Shown: positions 17,009 through 25,714, counted from the stretch's first letter. The stretch: 64,000 nt of DNA from an uncultured Sphingomonadales bacterium (GCA_903821685.1 CAIJLW010000084.1:1-64000); one strand, 5' to 3'. Notes: generated by a model not told the origin, from the letters alone. Numbers and translations: made by a program.

Positions 17009-17356
17009 ATGCACGCAACAATCTGGCACAATCCCGATTGCGGAACATCGCGCAAGACGCTTGCCATCCTTCAGGAAACAGACGGCGTCACAATTGACGT
17101 CATTGAATACCGCAAACAGCCATTTGACCGCGCAACGCTGGTCAAGTTGTGCGCCGACGCCGGACTAACGCCGCGTGAAGCACTTCGGACACGCGGCTCA
17201 CCCGCCGAGGAACTGGGTCTTATTGATGGCGCTTCGGCAGACCATATTCTCGACGCGATGGTAGAGCATCCCATTTTGGTCGAGCGCCCCTTTGTACGAA
17301 CCGATAAAGGTGTTCGTCTTTGCCGCCCTCAGGACAAAGTGCGCGAAATATTATAA
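17009..17356 (+). CDS. Arsenate reductase-like ArsC family protein
   Basis: A 115-residue thioredoxin-fold protein of the glutaredoxin-coupled ArsC family: NPDCGTSRKTL at residues 8-18 holds the catalytic Cys, PREALRTRG and HPILVERPFV are the usual later motifs including the catalytic Arg pair. True ArsC reduces arsenate to arsenite; no arsenite pump or ArsR regulator is adjacent, so it may be a general ArsC/Spx-like member. Start ATG 17009 begins at the fold; the frame extends further upstream without a good start. Transcribed divergently from the iron receptor. Confidence 0.85.
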   Translation: MHATIWHNPDCGTSRKTLAILQETDGVTIDVIEYRKQPFDRATLVKLCADAGLTPREALRTRGSPAEELGLIDGASADHILDAMVEHPILVERPFVRTDKGVRLCRPQDKVREIL

Positions 17357-17361
17357 AGCGG

Positions 17362-17511
17362 TCACGCGACGACGCGCCGCGGCATTTGGAATAGCCCAAG
17401 GCTATCAGCAAAACCTGTTGGCTGCCCAAAATAATAGCCCTGGATGTTCGTGCAGCCCAATTGCTGGGCCATGGCAAGCTCAGCTTCGGTTTCCACCCTG
17501 AATAAATCAGG
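17362..17511 (-). pseudogene. C-terminal remnant of an EAL-domain cyclic-di-GMP phosphodiesterase
   Basis: The frame reads FRVETEAELAMAQQLGC, then TNIQGYYFGQPTGF and a short tail to a stop. This is the last ~45 residues of an EAL domain (consensus AEGVET..QL..L..LGCD..QGY.F..P). Everything before it, including the EAL catalytic motif and four metal ligands, is missing. The remnant begins within the final codons of the fatty acyl-AMP ligase gene in a different frame, so the break lies at about 17500-17510. No start codon with a ribosome site precedes it. It cannot encode an active enzyme. Confidence 0.8.
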
Positions 17512-19234
17512 CCGCTATTGCATAAGGTTGTATCTCACCCGAAAGATACTGGTTGCGCGCCTTCGCACGGCTCATCTTACCTGAGCTTGTGCGGGGCAAG
17601 GTGCGTGGCGGCACCAGTTCCACAACGCAGTTCATACCCGTGACAGATCGCACCTTGTCACGGATCTGTTCGCGCAGCTTTACGCGCTCAACTTCGTCGG
17701 TGGTGCGGCACTGCACCAATACTGCTGGCGTTTCTTCGCCGCCAGGCGTTGTGACAGAAAAGGCCGCGATGTCACCAGCCTTGAAGCCCGGCAATTGCTC
17801 CACCGCCCATTCAATGTCCTGCGGCCAATGGTTTTTGCCGTTGATGATGATCATGTCCTTGGCGCGGCCAACGATGTAAATATAGCCGTTCGACAAATAT
17901 CCCATGTCGCCGGTATCCAGCCAGCCATCGACCAAACACGCATCGGTCGATTCCTTGTCGCGGAAATATTCTTTCATCAACGACGGACCAGTACACCACA
18001 CTTTGCCAATGGTCTTATCGGCAAGTGGCTTGTGGTTCTCATCGCGGATTTCGATGGTCATGTCTTTCACGGCACGTCCACAATTGACGATTGCGCGGTA
18101 CCGGATGGGGCGGTCAGGCGCGCCCGGATGGCCAGTCAGTTCGGTCTCTTCGACCAGCTCAACCTGAATACCTTCGCCCGGCGGCATAATCGATACCGCC
18201 AGCGTCGTTTCGGCAAGGCCATAGCTGGGCAAGAATGATGACGCCTTGAAGCCGGCATCGCCAAAGGCGTCGACAAATGCCTGCATCACGTCGGGGCGGA
18301 TCATATCCGCGCCATTACCCGCAAGCCGCCATTTTGACAGGTCAAAGCGGTCGCTCACATTGCTCTGGCTTGAAATCCGCCGCGCACAAATGTCGTAGCC
18401 GAATGTCGGCGAGTAGCTGATGACCGTCCCGTCGGCCGCGCTAATCACGTCGAGCCAGGCCAGTGGACGCCGCGCAAAATCTTCTGTCTTCATATAATCG
18501 GTCGAAACCTGATTTGCCACGGGTGACAGGAAACAACCAACAAGACCCATGTCATGATACCATGGCAGCCACGATACGCAGCGATCATTCTCGGTCACTT
18601 CCATACCGTGCGAGTGCGCCGACAGATTATTCAACAAAGCCTTGTGCGTCACCGCGACGCCGTGCGGGAAACGGGTCGACCCGCTGGAATATTGCAAGTA
18701 GCAAACTTCGTCGGTGTGCGACTCGGGCAATTCGCTTTTCAAGGCAATCAGGTCGCCGAAACTTTCCCAATCAATGCCCTCCACATCGCAAGCGCGCGCG
18801 GCGTCATTTGCCATGTCGGCAAGTTCCGCAGGGAAGAACAGTATCTTGGGATCGCAGCTTTTCAACTGCACCGACAATTGGTCGACATAGCTTTCCTTGC
18901 CGCCAAAGGAAGTCGGAAGCGGAAGCGGCACTGGCCATGCGCCAGCATACACGCAGCCAAAGAACAGCGCAGCGAAATTTGGGCCGGTTTCGGCAACCAA
19001 GGCGATACGGTCATCCTTGCGAATGCCATGGCTGATAAGGCGATAGGCCATTTTGAGGGCGTCTTCACGCATTTCGCTGTAGGCATAAGGCCGCGATAGC
19101 TGACCACGCATGTCGTGGAAGTTCAGCCCGCGCTTACCTAAAGCGGCGTAATCAAGCGCCGCACCCAAGGTGGCAAAGTCGGAAAACCGGCGCGGCAAGC
19201 TGTCCTGCGTTGGCGTGGGTGCGAGTTCGCTCAT
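17507..19234 (-). CDS. Fatty acyl-AMP ligase (FAAL-type adenylate-forming enzyme)
   Basis: A 575-residue ANL-superfamily enzyme of the FadD32/FAAL class that activates a fatty acid as acyl-adenylate, usually for transfer to an acyl carrier protein rather than CoA. Motifs: YLQYSSGSTRFPHGVAVTH (P-loop-like A3), SWLPWYHDMGLVG (FAAL signature), PSYGLAETTLAVS, GWLDTGDMGYLSNGYIYIVGRAKDMIIINGKN (A7-A8) and the C-terminal Lys region RTSSGKMSRAKAR. No polyketide synthase or carrier protein gene is adjacent. Start at 19234 is preferred over 19246 because GGGAAA lies just upstream. An EAL remnant abuts its 3' end. Confidence 0.9.
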   Translation of the reverse strand: MSELAPTPTQDSLPRRFSDFATLGAALDYAALGKRGLNFHDMRGQLSRPYAYSEMREDALKMAYRLISHGIRKDDRIALVAETGPNFAALFFGCVYAGAWPVPLPLPTSFGGKESYVDQLSVQLKSCDPKILFFPAELADMANDAARACDVEGIDWESFGDLIALKSELPESHTDEVCYLQYSSGSTRFPHGVAVTHKALLNNLSAHSHGMEVTENDRCVSWLPWYHDMGLVGCFLSPVANQVSTDYMKTEDFARRPLAWLDVISAADGTVISYSPTFGYDICARRISSQSNVSDRFDLSKWRLAGNGADMIRPDVMQAFVDAFGDAGFKASSFLPSYGLAETTLAVSIMPPGEGIQVELVEETELTGHPGAPDRPIRYRAIVNCGRAVKDMTIEIRDENHKPLADKTIGKVWCTGPSLMKEYFRDKESTDACLVDGWLDTGDMGYLSNGYIYIVGRAKDMIIINGKNHWPQDIEWAVEQLPGFKAGDIAAFSVTTPGGEETPAVLVQCRTTDEVERVKLREQIRDKVRSVTGMNCVVELVPPRTLPRTSSGKMSRAKARNQYLSGEIQPYAIAA

Positions 19235-19344
19235 AAATTTTCCCATAGCATGTTCGGGTGACCACCCGAGATGTCTCTATTAACGTGTCTTAATAGCTAA
19301 GGATAGCAGTTCAAATTTCGACCCGACTGTGGCAAGAATAGGGC

Positions 19345-19878
19345 GTGAACCGTCCGCGCCCTGCAAAAAAGCCCGCTCCACCGTTAAATGAGGAACGGAT
19401 GCGCCAGTTGGCGCTGTTTTATGTTGGGAAATATGCGACCACACAGGCGAAATTATCCGGCTATCTGGCGCGTAAGACCCGCGAGCGGGGGTGGGATGAT
19501 GAACGCCCAGCGGATATCGCAGCTTTGACCGAACAATTCGCTGCACTTGGTTATATAAACGACGCCCAATTTGCCGAGGCGCGCAGCCGGTCCTTCGTCC
19601 GCAGGGGCTTTGGCGAACGACGCCTGAACGAGGATTTGCGTGCCAGCGGCATCGGCAACGTGGATGCCATTGCGGCCAAAGTGCATATGGAAGAAAGTAT
19701 TTTCAGCGCAGCCGAAAACTTTGCGCGGCGCAAGCGGCTTGGGCCTTTTGCGCAAGACGCGGCACCGCCGGAAAAGCGGCAAAAGCAGCTAAACGCCTTC
19801 TTGCGCGCTGGACATGGTTTCGATCTAGCGAAACGGTTTGTCTACGCAGAACCCGGCGACGAGATCAGCGAAGATTAA
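19345..19878 (+). CDS. recX: RecX-family regulatory protein
   Basis: A 177-residue helical-repeat protein resembling RecX, which caps and inhibits RecA filaments. The recognisable first repeat is KYATTQAKLSGYLARKTRERGW and the second covers LGYINDAQFAEARSRSFVRRGFGERRLNEDL. The third repeat is degenerate, as often in alphaproteobacterial members. GTG start at 19345 with a moderately placed GGG. recA is not in the window. The gene ends two bases from the convergent rsh gene. Confidence 0.8.
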   Translation: MNRPRPAKKPAPPLNEERMRQLALFYVGKYATTQAKLSGYLARKTRERGWDDERPADIAALTEQFAALGYINDAQFAEARSRSFVRRGFGERRLNEDLRASGIGNVDAIAAKVHMEESIFSAAENFARRKRLGPFAQDAAPPEKRQKQLNAFLRAGHGFDLAKRFVYAEPGDEISED

Positions 19879-19880
19879 GC

Positions 19881-21974
19881 TTAGTCATAAACACGGTCCG
19901 CGGTCGCCACTGCCTCGGAGGCGCGCAACGCGGAGATTATACGCATGAGGTGCTGGAGATCATGCACCTCAAGATCTACCTCAAACGTGTGGAATTCCTC
20001 ATCGCGCGCGGTCATCCGCAAGTTGATGATATTGGCCTTGTGATAGCCAAATATCCCTGCAATTTCGCCCAATGTCCCCGGCCTGTTGTGGATAATGACA
20101 CGCAGCCGTGCGGACGCTCCATCGCTACCCTGCCCCCAACTTAAATCGACCCAGTCGGCATCCATTCCGCTTGCCAGCCGGTCGCATTCGATCGTGTGGA
20201 CCTCAACTGGCTGGTCCAGCAAACGTAATCCAACAATCCGGTCGCCCGGGATAGGGTGGCAGCATTCGCCCAGATGATAACCCACTCCGGGGGTCAGTCC
20301 GCGGATCGAAATCGCATGCTCCTGCCCCGGAAAATCCAAGGCAATGCCATTTACGTCGAACCCAGGCACCAGTGCCTCCATCAACGCGCGGTCGTTGATT
20401 TTGCCTAGGCCAATGCGACGCATCAACTCATCCTCGTCCTCCAACTTCAACCGGGTGACTGCCGCCGTCAGCGCCTTTTTACCAATTTTGCCCGGCATGC
20501 GCGCCGCCACTTCTTCATATAATTTGCGGCCAATCGCGACCAACTCGTGCCGTTCGCGATGCCGCACATGGCGCCGGATGGCGGCGCGCGCCTTGCCCGT
20601 GGTCACAAAATTCATCCACGCTTGTTGTGGTTCCTGCGCCTTTGACTTTAGTATTTCGACCATGTCGCCATTGTGCAATTGCGTTCGCAACGGGACATGC
20701 CGGCCGTTCACTTTCCCGCCAACGGCCTTGTCGCCTAGGTCAGTGTGCACAGCATAAGCAAAATCGACGACGGTAGAACCCTTGGGCAACTGATGCAGAG
20801 CGCCTTTGGGTGTGAACGCAAAAATGCGGTCCTGATACATCGCCATGCGCGTGTTTTCGAGCATATCCTCTGCGTCTTGACTGGTATCCAGAATCTCGAT
20901 CAGGTCGCGCAACCACCCTGCCTGCCCATCGGGCTTGTCGGCTTGTTTGTAAGCCCAATGCGCGGCAAAGCCATGCTCGGAGGCGCGGTGCATCTCAGCG
21001 CTTCTGATCTGCACCTCAACGCGCATGTTTTTGGCGAACATGATGGTGGTATGAACCGATTTATAGCCGTTGCGCTTGGGTGTAGAGATAAAGTCTTTGA
21101 AACGCCCGGGCACCATTTGCCACCGGCGATGAAGCACACCCAAAGCACGGTAACAATCTTCGGTCGTTTCCGTTATCACCCTAAAAGCATTGATATCGGT
21201 CAGTTGTTCAAACGCGACATGGCGTTCCTGCATTTTTTTCCAGATGGAATAGGGATGTTTCTCACGCCCCGAAATTTTGATTTTCAGTCCAGCTTGCTCC
21301 ATTTCCCAAGCGATGGTCTGGTTGATCTGGTCAATTTCGACATCGGCCTTATCGCGAATTTGCTTGAGGCGCCCTGTTATCGTTTGATACGCCTCGGGTT
21401 CCAACTGTTCAAACGCGAGCAACTGCATCTCGCGCATATATTCATACATGCCAATTCGCTCAGCGAGCGGCGCATAGATATCCATAGTTTCTTTGGCGAT
21501 ACGACTGCGCTTTTCCGGGCTTTTGATGAAGTGCAGCGTCCGCATATTATGCAGACGGTCAGCAAGCTTGACCAAAAGCACGCGGATATCATCGGAAATC
21601 GCGAGCAAAAACTTGCGCAGATTTTCTGCCGCACGCTCGTCCTCGGTCTGGGCTTCAATTTTCGACAGCTTAGTGACGCCATCAACCAAGCGCGCCACTT
21701 CAGGGCCAAAGCGGCTTTCGATATCTTCGATCGAGGTCAGCGTATCTTCAACCGTGTCATGCAGCAACGCGGTGATTATCGTGTCCTCATCCATTTTGAG
21801 GTCAGTCATCAGGCCAGCAACCTCTACGGGATGGCTGAAATAGGGATCACCTGACGCACGTTTTTGCGCCCCATGCATCTGAACCGTGAAGACATACGCC
21901 CGGTTCAGCCGATCTTCATCGACGTCAGGCGTATAAGCCCGCACCCGTTCAACCAGTTCATATTGCCGCATCAT
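19881..21974 (-). CDS. rsh: Bifunctional (p)ppGpp synthetase/hydrolase
   Basis: A 697-residue RelA/SpoT homologue controlling the stringent response. Domains in order: HD hydrolase with HDTVEDT at residues 72-78 (intact, so degradation-competent), synthetase (about 240-360, including KRNGYKSVHTT and VEVQIRSAEMH), TGS (about 390-450), helical region, and a C-terminal ACT domain (about 620-690: RLRVIIHNRPGTLGEIAGIF). As is usual in alphaproteobacteria, this is probably the main long RSH. ATGs at 21974 and 21971 are equally possible starts. Confidence 0.95.
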   Translation of the reverse strand: MMRQYELVERVRAYTPDVDEDRLNRAYVFTVQMHGAQKRASGDPYFSHPVEVAGLMTDLKMDEDTIITALLHDTVEDTLTSIEDIESRFGPEVARLVDGVTKLSKIEAQTEDERAAENLRKFLLAISDDIRVLLVKLADRLHNMRTLHFIKSPEKRSRIAKETMDIYAPLAERIGMYEYMREMQLLAFEQLEPEAYQTITGRLKQIRDKADVEIDQINQTIAWEMEQAGLKIKISGREKHPYSIWKKMQERHVAFEQLTDINAFRVITETTEDCYRALGVLHRRWQMVPGRFKDFISTPKRNGYKSVHTTIMFAKNMRVEVQIRSAEMHRASEHGFAAHWAYKQADKPDGQAGWLRDLIEILDTSQDAEDMLENTRMAMYQDRIFAFTPKGALHQLPKGSTVVDFAYAVHTDLGDKAVGGKVNGRHVPLRTQLHNGDMVEILKSKAQEPQQAWMNFVTTGKARAAIRRHVRHRERHELVAIGRKLYEEVAARMPGKIGKKALTAAVTRLKLEDEDELMRRIGLGKINDRALMEALVPGFDVNGIALDFPGQEHAISIRGLTPGVGYHLGECCHPIPGDRIVGLRLLDQPVEVHTIECDRLASGMDADWVDLSWGQGSDGASARLRVIIHNRPGTLGEIAGIFGYHKANIINLRMTARDEEFHTFEVDLEVHDLQHLMRIISALRASEAVATADRVYD

Positions 21975-22127
21975 AAGTCCAAGTTGGGTCTTTTACGCTG
22001 CGATGCAACCGTAAAGTTAATCCACACGCATTCGTGCTCGGTTAGGCGCAGAAAAAGGAGCGGCAAAAGCGACAATGGGCCTGATAAAGGCAGAGCCCCA
22101 GGATACCAACGCGAAGCAGGCACGCAA

Positions 22128-22162
22128 CAAAAACGCGCCGGAAGGATCGTCCCTCCGGCGCA
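22128..22162 (-). terminator. Terminator after CC_3452-type gene
   Basis: 8-bp stem GCGCCGGA / TCCGGCGC (22136-22143 with 22155-22162). On the minus strand it is followed by GTTTTTGTTG. It lies 85 bases beyond the stop of the minus-strand gene ending at 22247. Confidence 0.7.
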
Positions 22163-22246
22163 GTCTGTTTTCGGCTCTACAAACTGCACGAAACGTGCAG
22201 CCATGGGATAAGGGAGAGAGCAGAGCCTAAAAAATCGGCTACTGCT

Positions 22247-22606
22247 TTAGTTTTTTGCAATAGCCTTCGCGTTATCGGCATTGCATGCCGCAACTTCATC
22301 GGCTGTGAACACGCGCTCACCAGCGGTAAAAGCGGCAATCGCGCCAAACTTGCGGGCAATGCTGACGCACATGTTCTTAGGTGCGGTCGACGCCATCGGC
22401 GCACGGCAGTTGGTGCCTTCGCACGTTACAAAAACGCTACGCAGTAATTCAGGCTTTGCAGCGGTAGGCTGGGCCAGTTCAATTTTATAATAGCTGCCGT
22501 TGCTCGCGGCATGTGCCTGTGGGGCAACGAAAACAAGGGTTGCGCTCAAAGCAGAGGCAGCAGCAAGGGCGCCCAAACGAGCGGAGAAATGGGAGAGGGT
22601 CATCAT
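22247..22606 (-). CDS. CC_3452-family small secreted protein
   Basis: A ~119-residue exported protein with a signal peptide ending at QAHAAS. The mature part matches the alphaproteobacterial CC_3452 family: YYKIELAQPT, then VTCEGTNCRAPM, NMCVSIARKFGAIAAFTAGERVF and EVAACNADN. Four cysteines probably form two disulfides in the periplasm. Function unknown for the family. Start at 22606 (or 22603) follows AAGGAAAAC at proper spacing. Divergent from an HxlR-type regulator, with its own terminator. Confidence 0.8.
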   Translation of the reverse strand: MMTLSHFSARLGALAAASALSATLVFVAPQAHAASNGSYYKIELAQPTAAKPELLRSVFVTCEGTNCRAPMASTAPKNMCVSIARKFGAIAAFTAGERVFTADEVAACNADNAKAIAKN

Positions 22607-22796
22607 GTTTTCCTTAAGCTTTGCTAACATTCCAAAAGGCAGACGGGAATTTTTGATCTTTCGCCTGCGATTTGCGCTTCTGAAATTCAGTTGCGAATCA
22701 CTACTTATTATTTTAAGTTTTTATTTGCAACTTAAAATACGTATTAGGTTGATTATTTCTGGTGACGGTCCCAATCTGCGGCAAAGAGGATATGAC

Positions 22797-23315
22797 ATGG
22801 GTGAATTGCGCGAACCGTTACAGCAGCTCGCAGAATGCGGTCTTCCGACTGCGCTGGAGGCGATGGGGGAACGTTGGTCGTTCATGATCCTGCGCGCGGC
22901 CTTTAACGGTGTACGCCATTTTGAGGAGTTCCTCTCCGAGATTAGCATCGCGCGCAATATATTGGCGAACCGACTAACACGTCTAACCGAAAGCGGCATA
23001 TTGCACCGCACGCCTTGCCCCGATGACCGGCGCAAGGTTGAATATCGCCTAACGGAGAAGGGCTTGGACCTGCTGCCCACGATGATTGCTTTGCGCCAAT
23101 GGGGCGAAAAATGGGGTACGGGCGTTTTGTCCAATCCCGTTTTGGTCGACGACCGGGATCGCCAGCCAATATTGCCAGTTACCATCCGCAGCCATGATGA
23201 AAGGGTGCTTGGTTATATGGATCTGTCCTGGATGAATTCATCAGATATAACTCCTGTCAGGGTAGATGCACTCGACGATATCAGTGACCGTGTCAGGAAA
23301 CTGAGCGCAATTTAA
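22797..23315 (+). CDS. HxlR-family transcriptional regulator
   Basis: A 172-residue winged-helix protein. The HxlR fold covers about residues 8-105, with the signature CGLPTALEAMGERWSFMILRAAFNGVRHFEEF, the recognition helix region ISIARNILANRLTRLTESGIL and the wing DDRRKVEYRLTEKG. A ~65-residue C-terminal extension is typical of the longer sphingomonad members. These regulators often sense quinones or aldehydes via Cys, and a Cys sits in the N-terminal helix here (ECG). Start at 22797 has AGAGGA upstream. The region between it and the CC_3452-type gene is a natural operator site. Confidence 0.9.
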   Translation: MGELREPLQQLAECGLPTALEAMGERWSFMILRAAFNGVRHFEEFLSEISIARNILANRLTRLTESGILHRTPCPDDRRKVEYRLTEKGLDLLPTMIALRQWGEKWGTGVLSNPVLVDDRDRQPILPVTIRSHDERVLGYMDLSWMNSSDITPVRVDALDDISDRVRKLSAI

Positions 23316-23467
23316 TGTGCGCTACTGACACATAGTAAAGCAGCCGTTGAATTTTTGTTGCGAATCTGTTACACTGCTCGTCGACAGGCCAAGAATGGCC
23401 GATGACTGCGTACCTAAACCGGGTTGATGCAGGTTCATGACGCAAGGGGCGAACACGAAAGTCTTAG

Positions 23468-23486
23468 GGACAACATTTGGTTGTCC
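23468..23486 (+). promoter_or_regulatory. Hairpin in the carD leader
   Basis: GGACAAC / GTTGTCC perfect 7-bp stem with a 5-base loop, about 40 bases before the carD start and followed by AAAAAGC. Possible leader structure or attenuator; role not known. Confidence 0.4.
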
Positions 23487-23524
23487 AAAAAGCTCTTCTC
23501 CCGAATACTCAGAAAGGTCGTAAT

Positions 23525-24052
23525 ATGACGTCCAACGCGGCGATGTTTGATGTAGGCGATTATGTGGTGTATCCCAAGCATGGGGTCGGACGCGTGATCG
23601 AACTTCAGGATTCCGAAATAGCAGGGATGCAGCTTCAGCTTTATGTCCTGCGTTTTGAAAAAGAAAAAATGACGCTTCGTGTGCCGTTTAACAAGGCCGA
23701 AGGCGTTGGTATGCGTAAACTTTCGAGCGATAAGACGCTCAAGGAAGCTATGCACACATTGACGGGCAAGCCCAAGGTTAAGCGCACTATGTGGTCGCGC
23801 CGTGCGCAGGAATATGAAGCAAAGATCAACTCTGGCGATTTGGTATCCATTGCCGAAGTAACGCGCGATCTATTCCGTCCTGACGATCAGCCAGAGCAAA
23901 GCTATTCCGAGCGGCAGATTTTCGAAGCCGCATCAAGCCGTTTGGCTCGCGAGCTTGCCGCCATGGAAAAGACAGATGAAAAAGCGGCGCTCCAGAAAAT
24001 TCTCGTCATCTTGAATGAGGCGGCACCGCAATATTACGAAAAAGCGGAATAA
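23525..24052 (+). CDS. carD: CarD-family transcription regulator
   Basis: A 175-residue protein binding RNA polymerase beta through its Tudor-like N-terminal domain (about residues 5-60: FDVGDYVVYPKHGVGRVIEL, then LYVLRFEKEKMTLRVP) and DNA through a helical C-terminal domain containing TMWSRRAQEYEAKINSGDL. CarD proteins stabilise open promoter complexes, especially at rRNA and translation genes. Start at 23525 is preceded by GAAAGG; a frame extension to 23477 lacks a good site. A 200-base leader with a hairpin precedes it and a strong terminator follows. Confidence 0.95.
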   Translation: MTSNAAMFDVGDYVVYPKHGVGRVIELQDSEIAGMQLQLYVLRFEKEKMTLRVPFNKAEGVGMRKLSSDKTLKEAMHTLTGKPKVKRTMWSRRAQEYEAKINSGDLVSIAEVTRDLFRPDDQPEQSYSERQIFEAASSRLARELAAMEKTDEKAALQKILVILNEAAPQYYEKAE

Positions 24053-24073
24053 GGCTTCCTTAAAGAAAAATCA

Positions 24074-24103
24074 GAAGGGCGCTGGCAACGGCGCCCTTTT
24101 TTT
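24074..24103 (+). terminator. Rho-independent terminator after carD
   Basis: 8-bp stem AAGGGCGC / GCGCCCTT with an 8-base loop followed directly by a T-run of seven. Confidence 0.9.
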
Positions 24104-24167
24104 CGGAACAGCCATACCGCGAAACGCCCATCCTGACATACGGCTATCGTCGGTAGTAAGGAAATTT

Positions 24168-24512
24168 ATGGCTAAAGTAATCATCTGGTATGACGGGGTA
24201 TGTCCCCTGTGCATTCGCGAGGTTGCATTGATGCGTCGGCTTGATCGGCGCGGTGCCATCGACTTTCTGGATATAGCACCCACCGATGCGGTTTGCCCGC
24301 TTGACCGTCAGTTGATGCTCGCCCGCTTTCATGCCAGCGAAGATGGCATAATGCTGTCGGGTGCCGCCGCCTTCGCCGCCATGTGGCGGGCCATACCATT
24401 GCTAAAACCGCTTGGCTTAATTGCACGCAATGCCTTCGTTCTTGGACTTCTCGAACGGCTCTATAACCGCTTCCTCATCATCAGGCCGCGCCTGCAAAAA
24501 TTACTGGATTGA
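24168..24512 (+). CDS. DCC-family (DUF393) thiol-disulfide oxidoreductase-like protein
   Basis: A 114-residue protein opening with IIWYDGVCPLCIREV, the DxxCxxC motif that names the DCC (DUF393) family, thioredoxin-like small proteins of unclear redox role. A second Cys (DAVCPLDRQ) lies mid-protein and the C-terminal half is partly hydrophobic. Start at 24168 is supported by TAAGGAA. The next gene begins two bases after its stop, so this and the photolyase-type gene form an operon; DCC proteins are often near photolyase or cryptochrome genes, as far as I recall. Confidence 0.87.
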   Translation: MAKVIIWYDGVCPLCIREVALMRRLDRRGAIDFLDIAPTDAVCPLDRQLMLARFHASEDGIMLSGAAAFAAMWRAIPLLKPLGLIARNAFVLGLLERLYNRFLIIRPRLQKLLD

Positions 24513-24514
24513 AC

Positions 24515-25714
24515 ATGATCCCCGAAAGCTTCCCCGCGACGCGCGCTGCTGCGCTGGCTCGCCTCACGCACTTCGCGCCGCGCGCAGGTCAGGCTTATGC
24601 GTCCGGCCGCAATACTGACCCCGGACCAGACCAAGTGGGCGCCGTTTCGAAGCTGTCACCGTATTTGCGCTATCGCCTGATAACTGAGCAAGACGTCATT
24701 GGCGCGACATTGGGACGACACAGCCTTCCGGCTGCCGAGAAATATGTGCAGGAAGTATTGTGGCGCACATATTGGAAGGGCTGGCTTGAGATGCGTCCGT
24801 CGGTGTGGACGCAATTCCAACAAGAGCGCGACCACCAACGCGACAGCTTTCCCAACGCCCGCGCTATCCGCAGCGCAGAAGCTGGCGAAACAGGTATCGA
24901 AGGCTTTGACGATTGGGCGCGCGAATTGGTCGAGACCGGCTATTTGCATAACCACGCAAGAATGTGGTTTGCATCAATCTGGATCTTCACCCTGCGCCTG
25001 CCATGGGCCTTGGGCGCGGATTTCTTCCTGCGGCATTTGGTGGATGCAGACGCGGCAAGCAACACCTTATCATGGCGCTGGGTGGCTGGCTTGCAAACGG
25101 CTGGCAAGACGTACCTTGCGACTTCGGAAAACATCGCCCGCTTTACGAATGGCCGATTTGCACCAAAGGGCTTGGCGACCACAGCAACGATGCCCACGGA
25201 CATGGCTTCACCGGAGCTTCGGCCCTTGCCGCAAGCCACATTTTTCGACGCAAATAAGCCTGCATATCTGCTAATGACGCCGGAGGATTTGCACCCTGAG
25301 TCTGTCTTTGGCGCATCTACCAAAATCATAAGCACCGGCGTTTTACGAGACCCTGAAACCCTGTGGGGCAATAATGCCAGAGCCTTTGTCGAGGCCGCGA
25401 CCGAAGACGCTGTTGAACGCGTTGGCCAAGCGTTCAAATGCCCAACAACCGTGCTCTGTAACTTCGATACGGCGGCCCTGATTGCACAAGCACGCGCGGC
25501 AGGGGCAGAGCAAATAATCACACCCTACGCCCCAATCGGCCCAGTGGCCGATGCGCTGACCCGCATCGCTCCAATATTGGCCGCCGAAGGCGTTCCGTTA
25601 GGTCAAATCCGACGCGCTTGGGACGGAAATTTCTGGCCACTTGCAACGAAAGGCTTCTTCCCTTTCAAAGAACATATTCCAAAAATTCTTAAAGACATGG
25701 GCCTTTCGCGATAG
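24515..25714 (+). CDS. Photolyase/cryptochrome-type FAD-binding protein with inverted domain order
   Basis: A 399-residue protein. The FAD-binding domain of photolyases is at the N-terminus (about residues 45-215): LSPYLRYRLITEQDV, YVQEVLWRTYWKGWLEMRP, then GYLHNHARMWFASIW and LSWRWVAGLQTAGKTYLA. The usual N-terminal alpha/beta antenna domain is not in front of it. Instead about 190 residues follow, predicted alpha/beta (YLLMTPEDLHPES, CNFDTAALIAQARAAGAEQ, IITPYAPIGPVADAL, ATKGFFPFKEHIPKIL). I infer a rearranged or circularly permuted antenna-like domain. Whether it repairs DNA or senses light is unknown. The TTG at 24509 is an alternative start. Operon with the DCC gene. Confidence 0.75.
   Translation: MIPESFPATRAAALARLTHFAPRAGQAYASGRNTDPGPDQVGAVSKLSPYLRYRLITEQDVIGATLGRHSLPAAEKYVQEVLWRTYWKGWLEMRPSVWTQFQQERDHQRDSFPNARAIRSAEAGETGIEGFDDWARELVETGYLHNHARMWFASIWIFTLRLPWALGADFFLRHLVDADAASNTLSWRWVAGLQTAGKTYLATSENIARFTNGRFAPKGLATTATMPTDMASPELRPLPQATFFDANKPAYLLMTPEDLHPESVFGASTKIISTGVLRDPETLWGNNARAFVEAATEDAVERVGQAFKCPTTVLCNFDTAALIAQARAAGAEQIITPYAPIGPVADALTRIAPILAAEGVPLGQIRRAWDGNFWPLATKGFFPFKEHIPKILKDMGLSR

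Noticed and set aside
17009-17356. An arsenic resistance operon
   Set aside because: No arsR, arsB or acr3 gene nearby; only an ArsC-family protein.
20745-21854. 369-codon plus-strand frame opposite the RelA/SpoT gene
   Set aside because: Antisense to strongly conserved domains; composition and lack of start signals fit a shadow frame.
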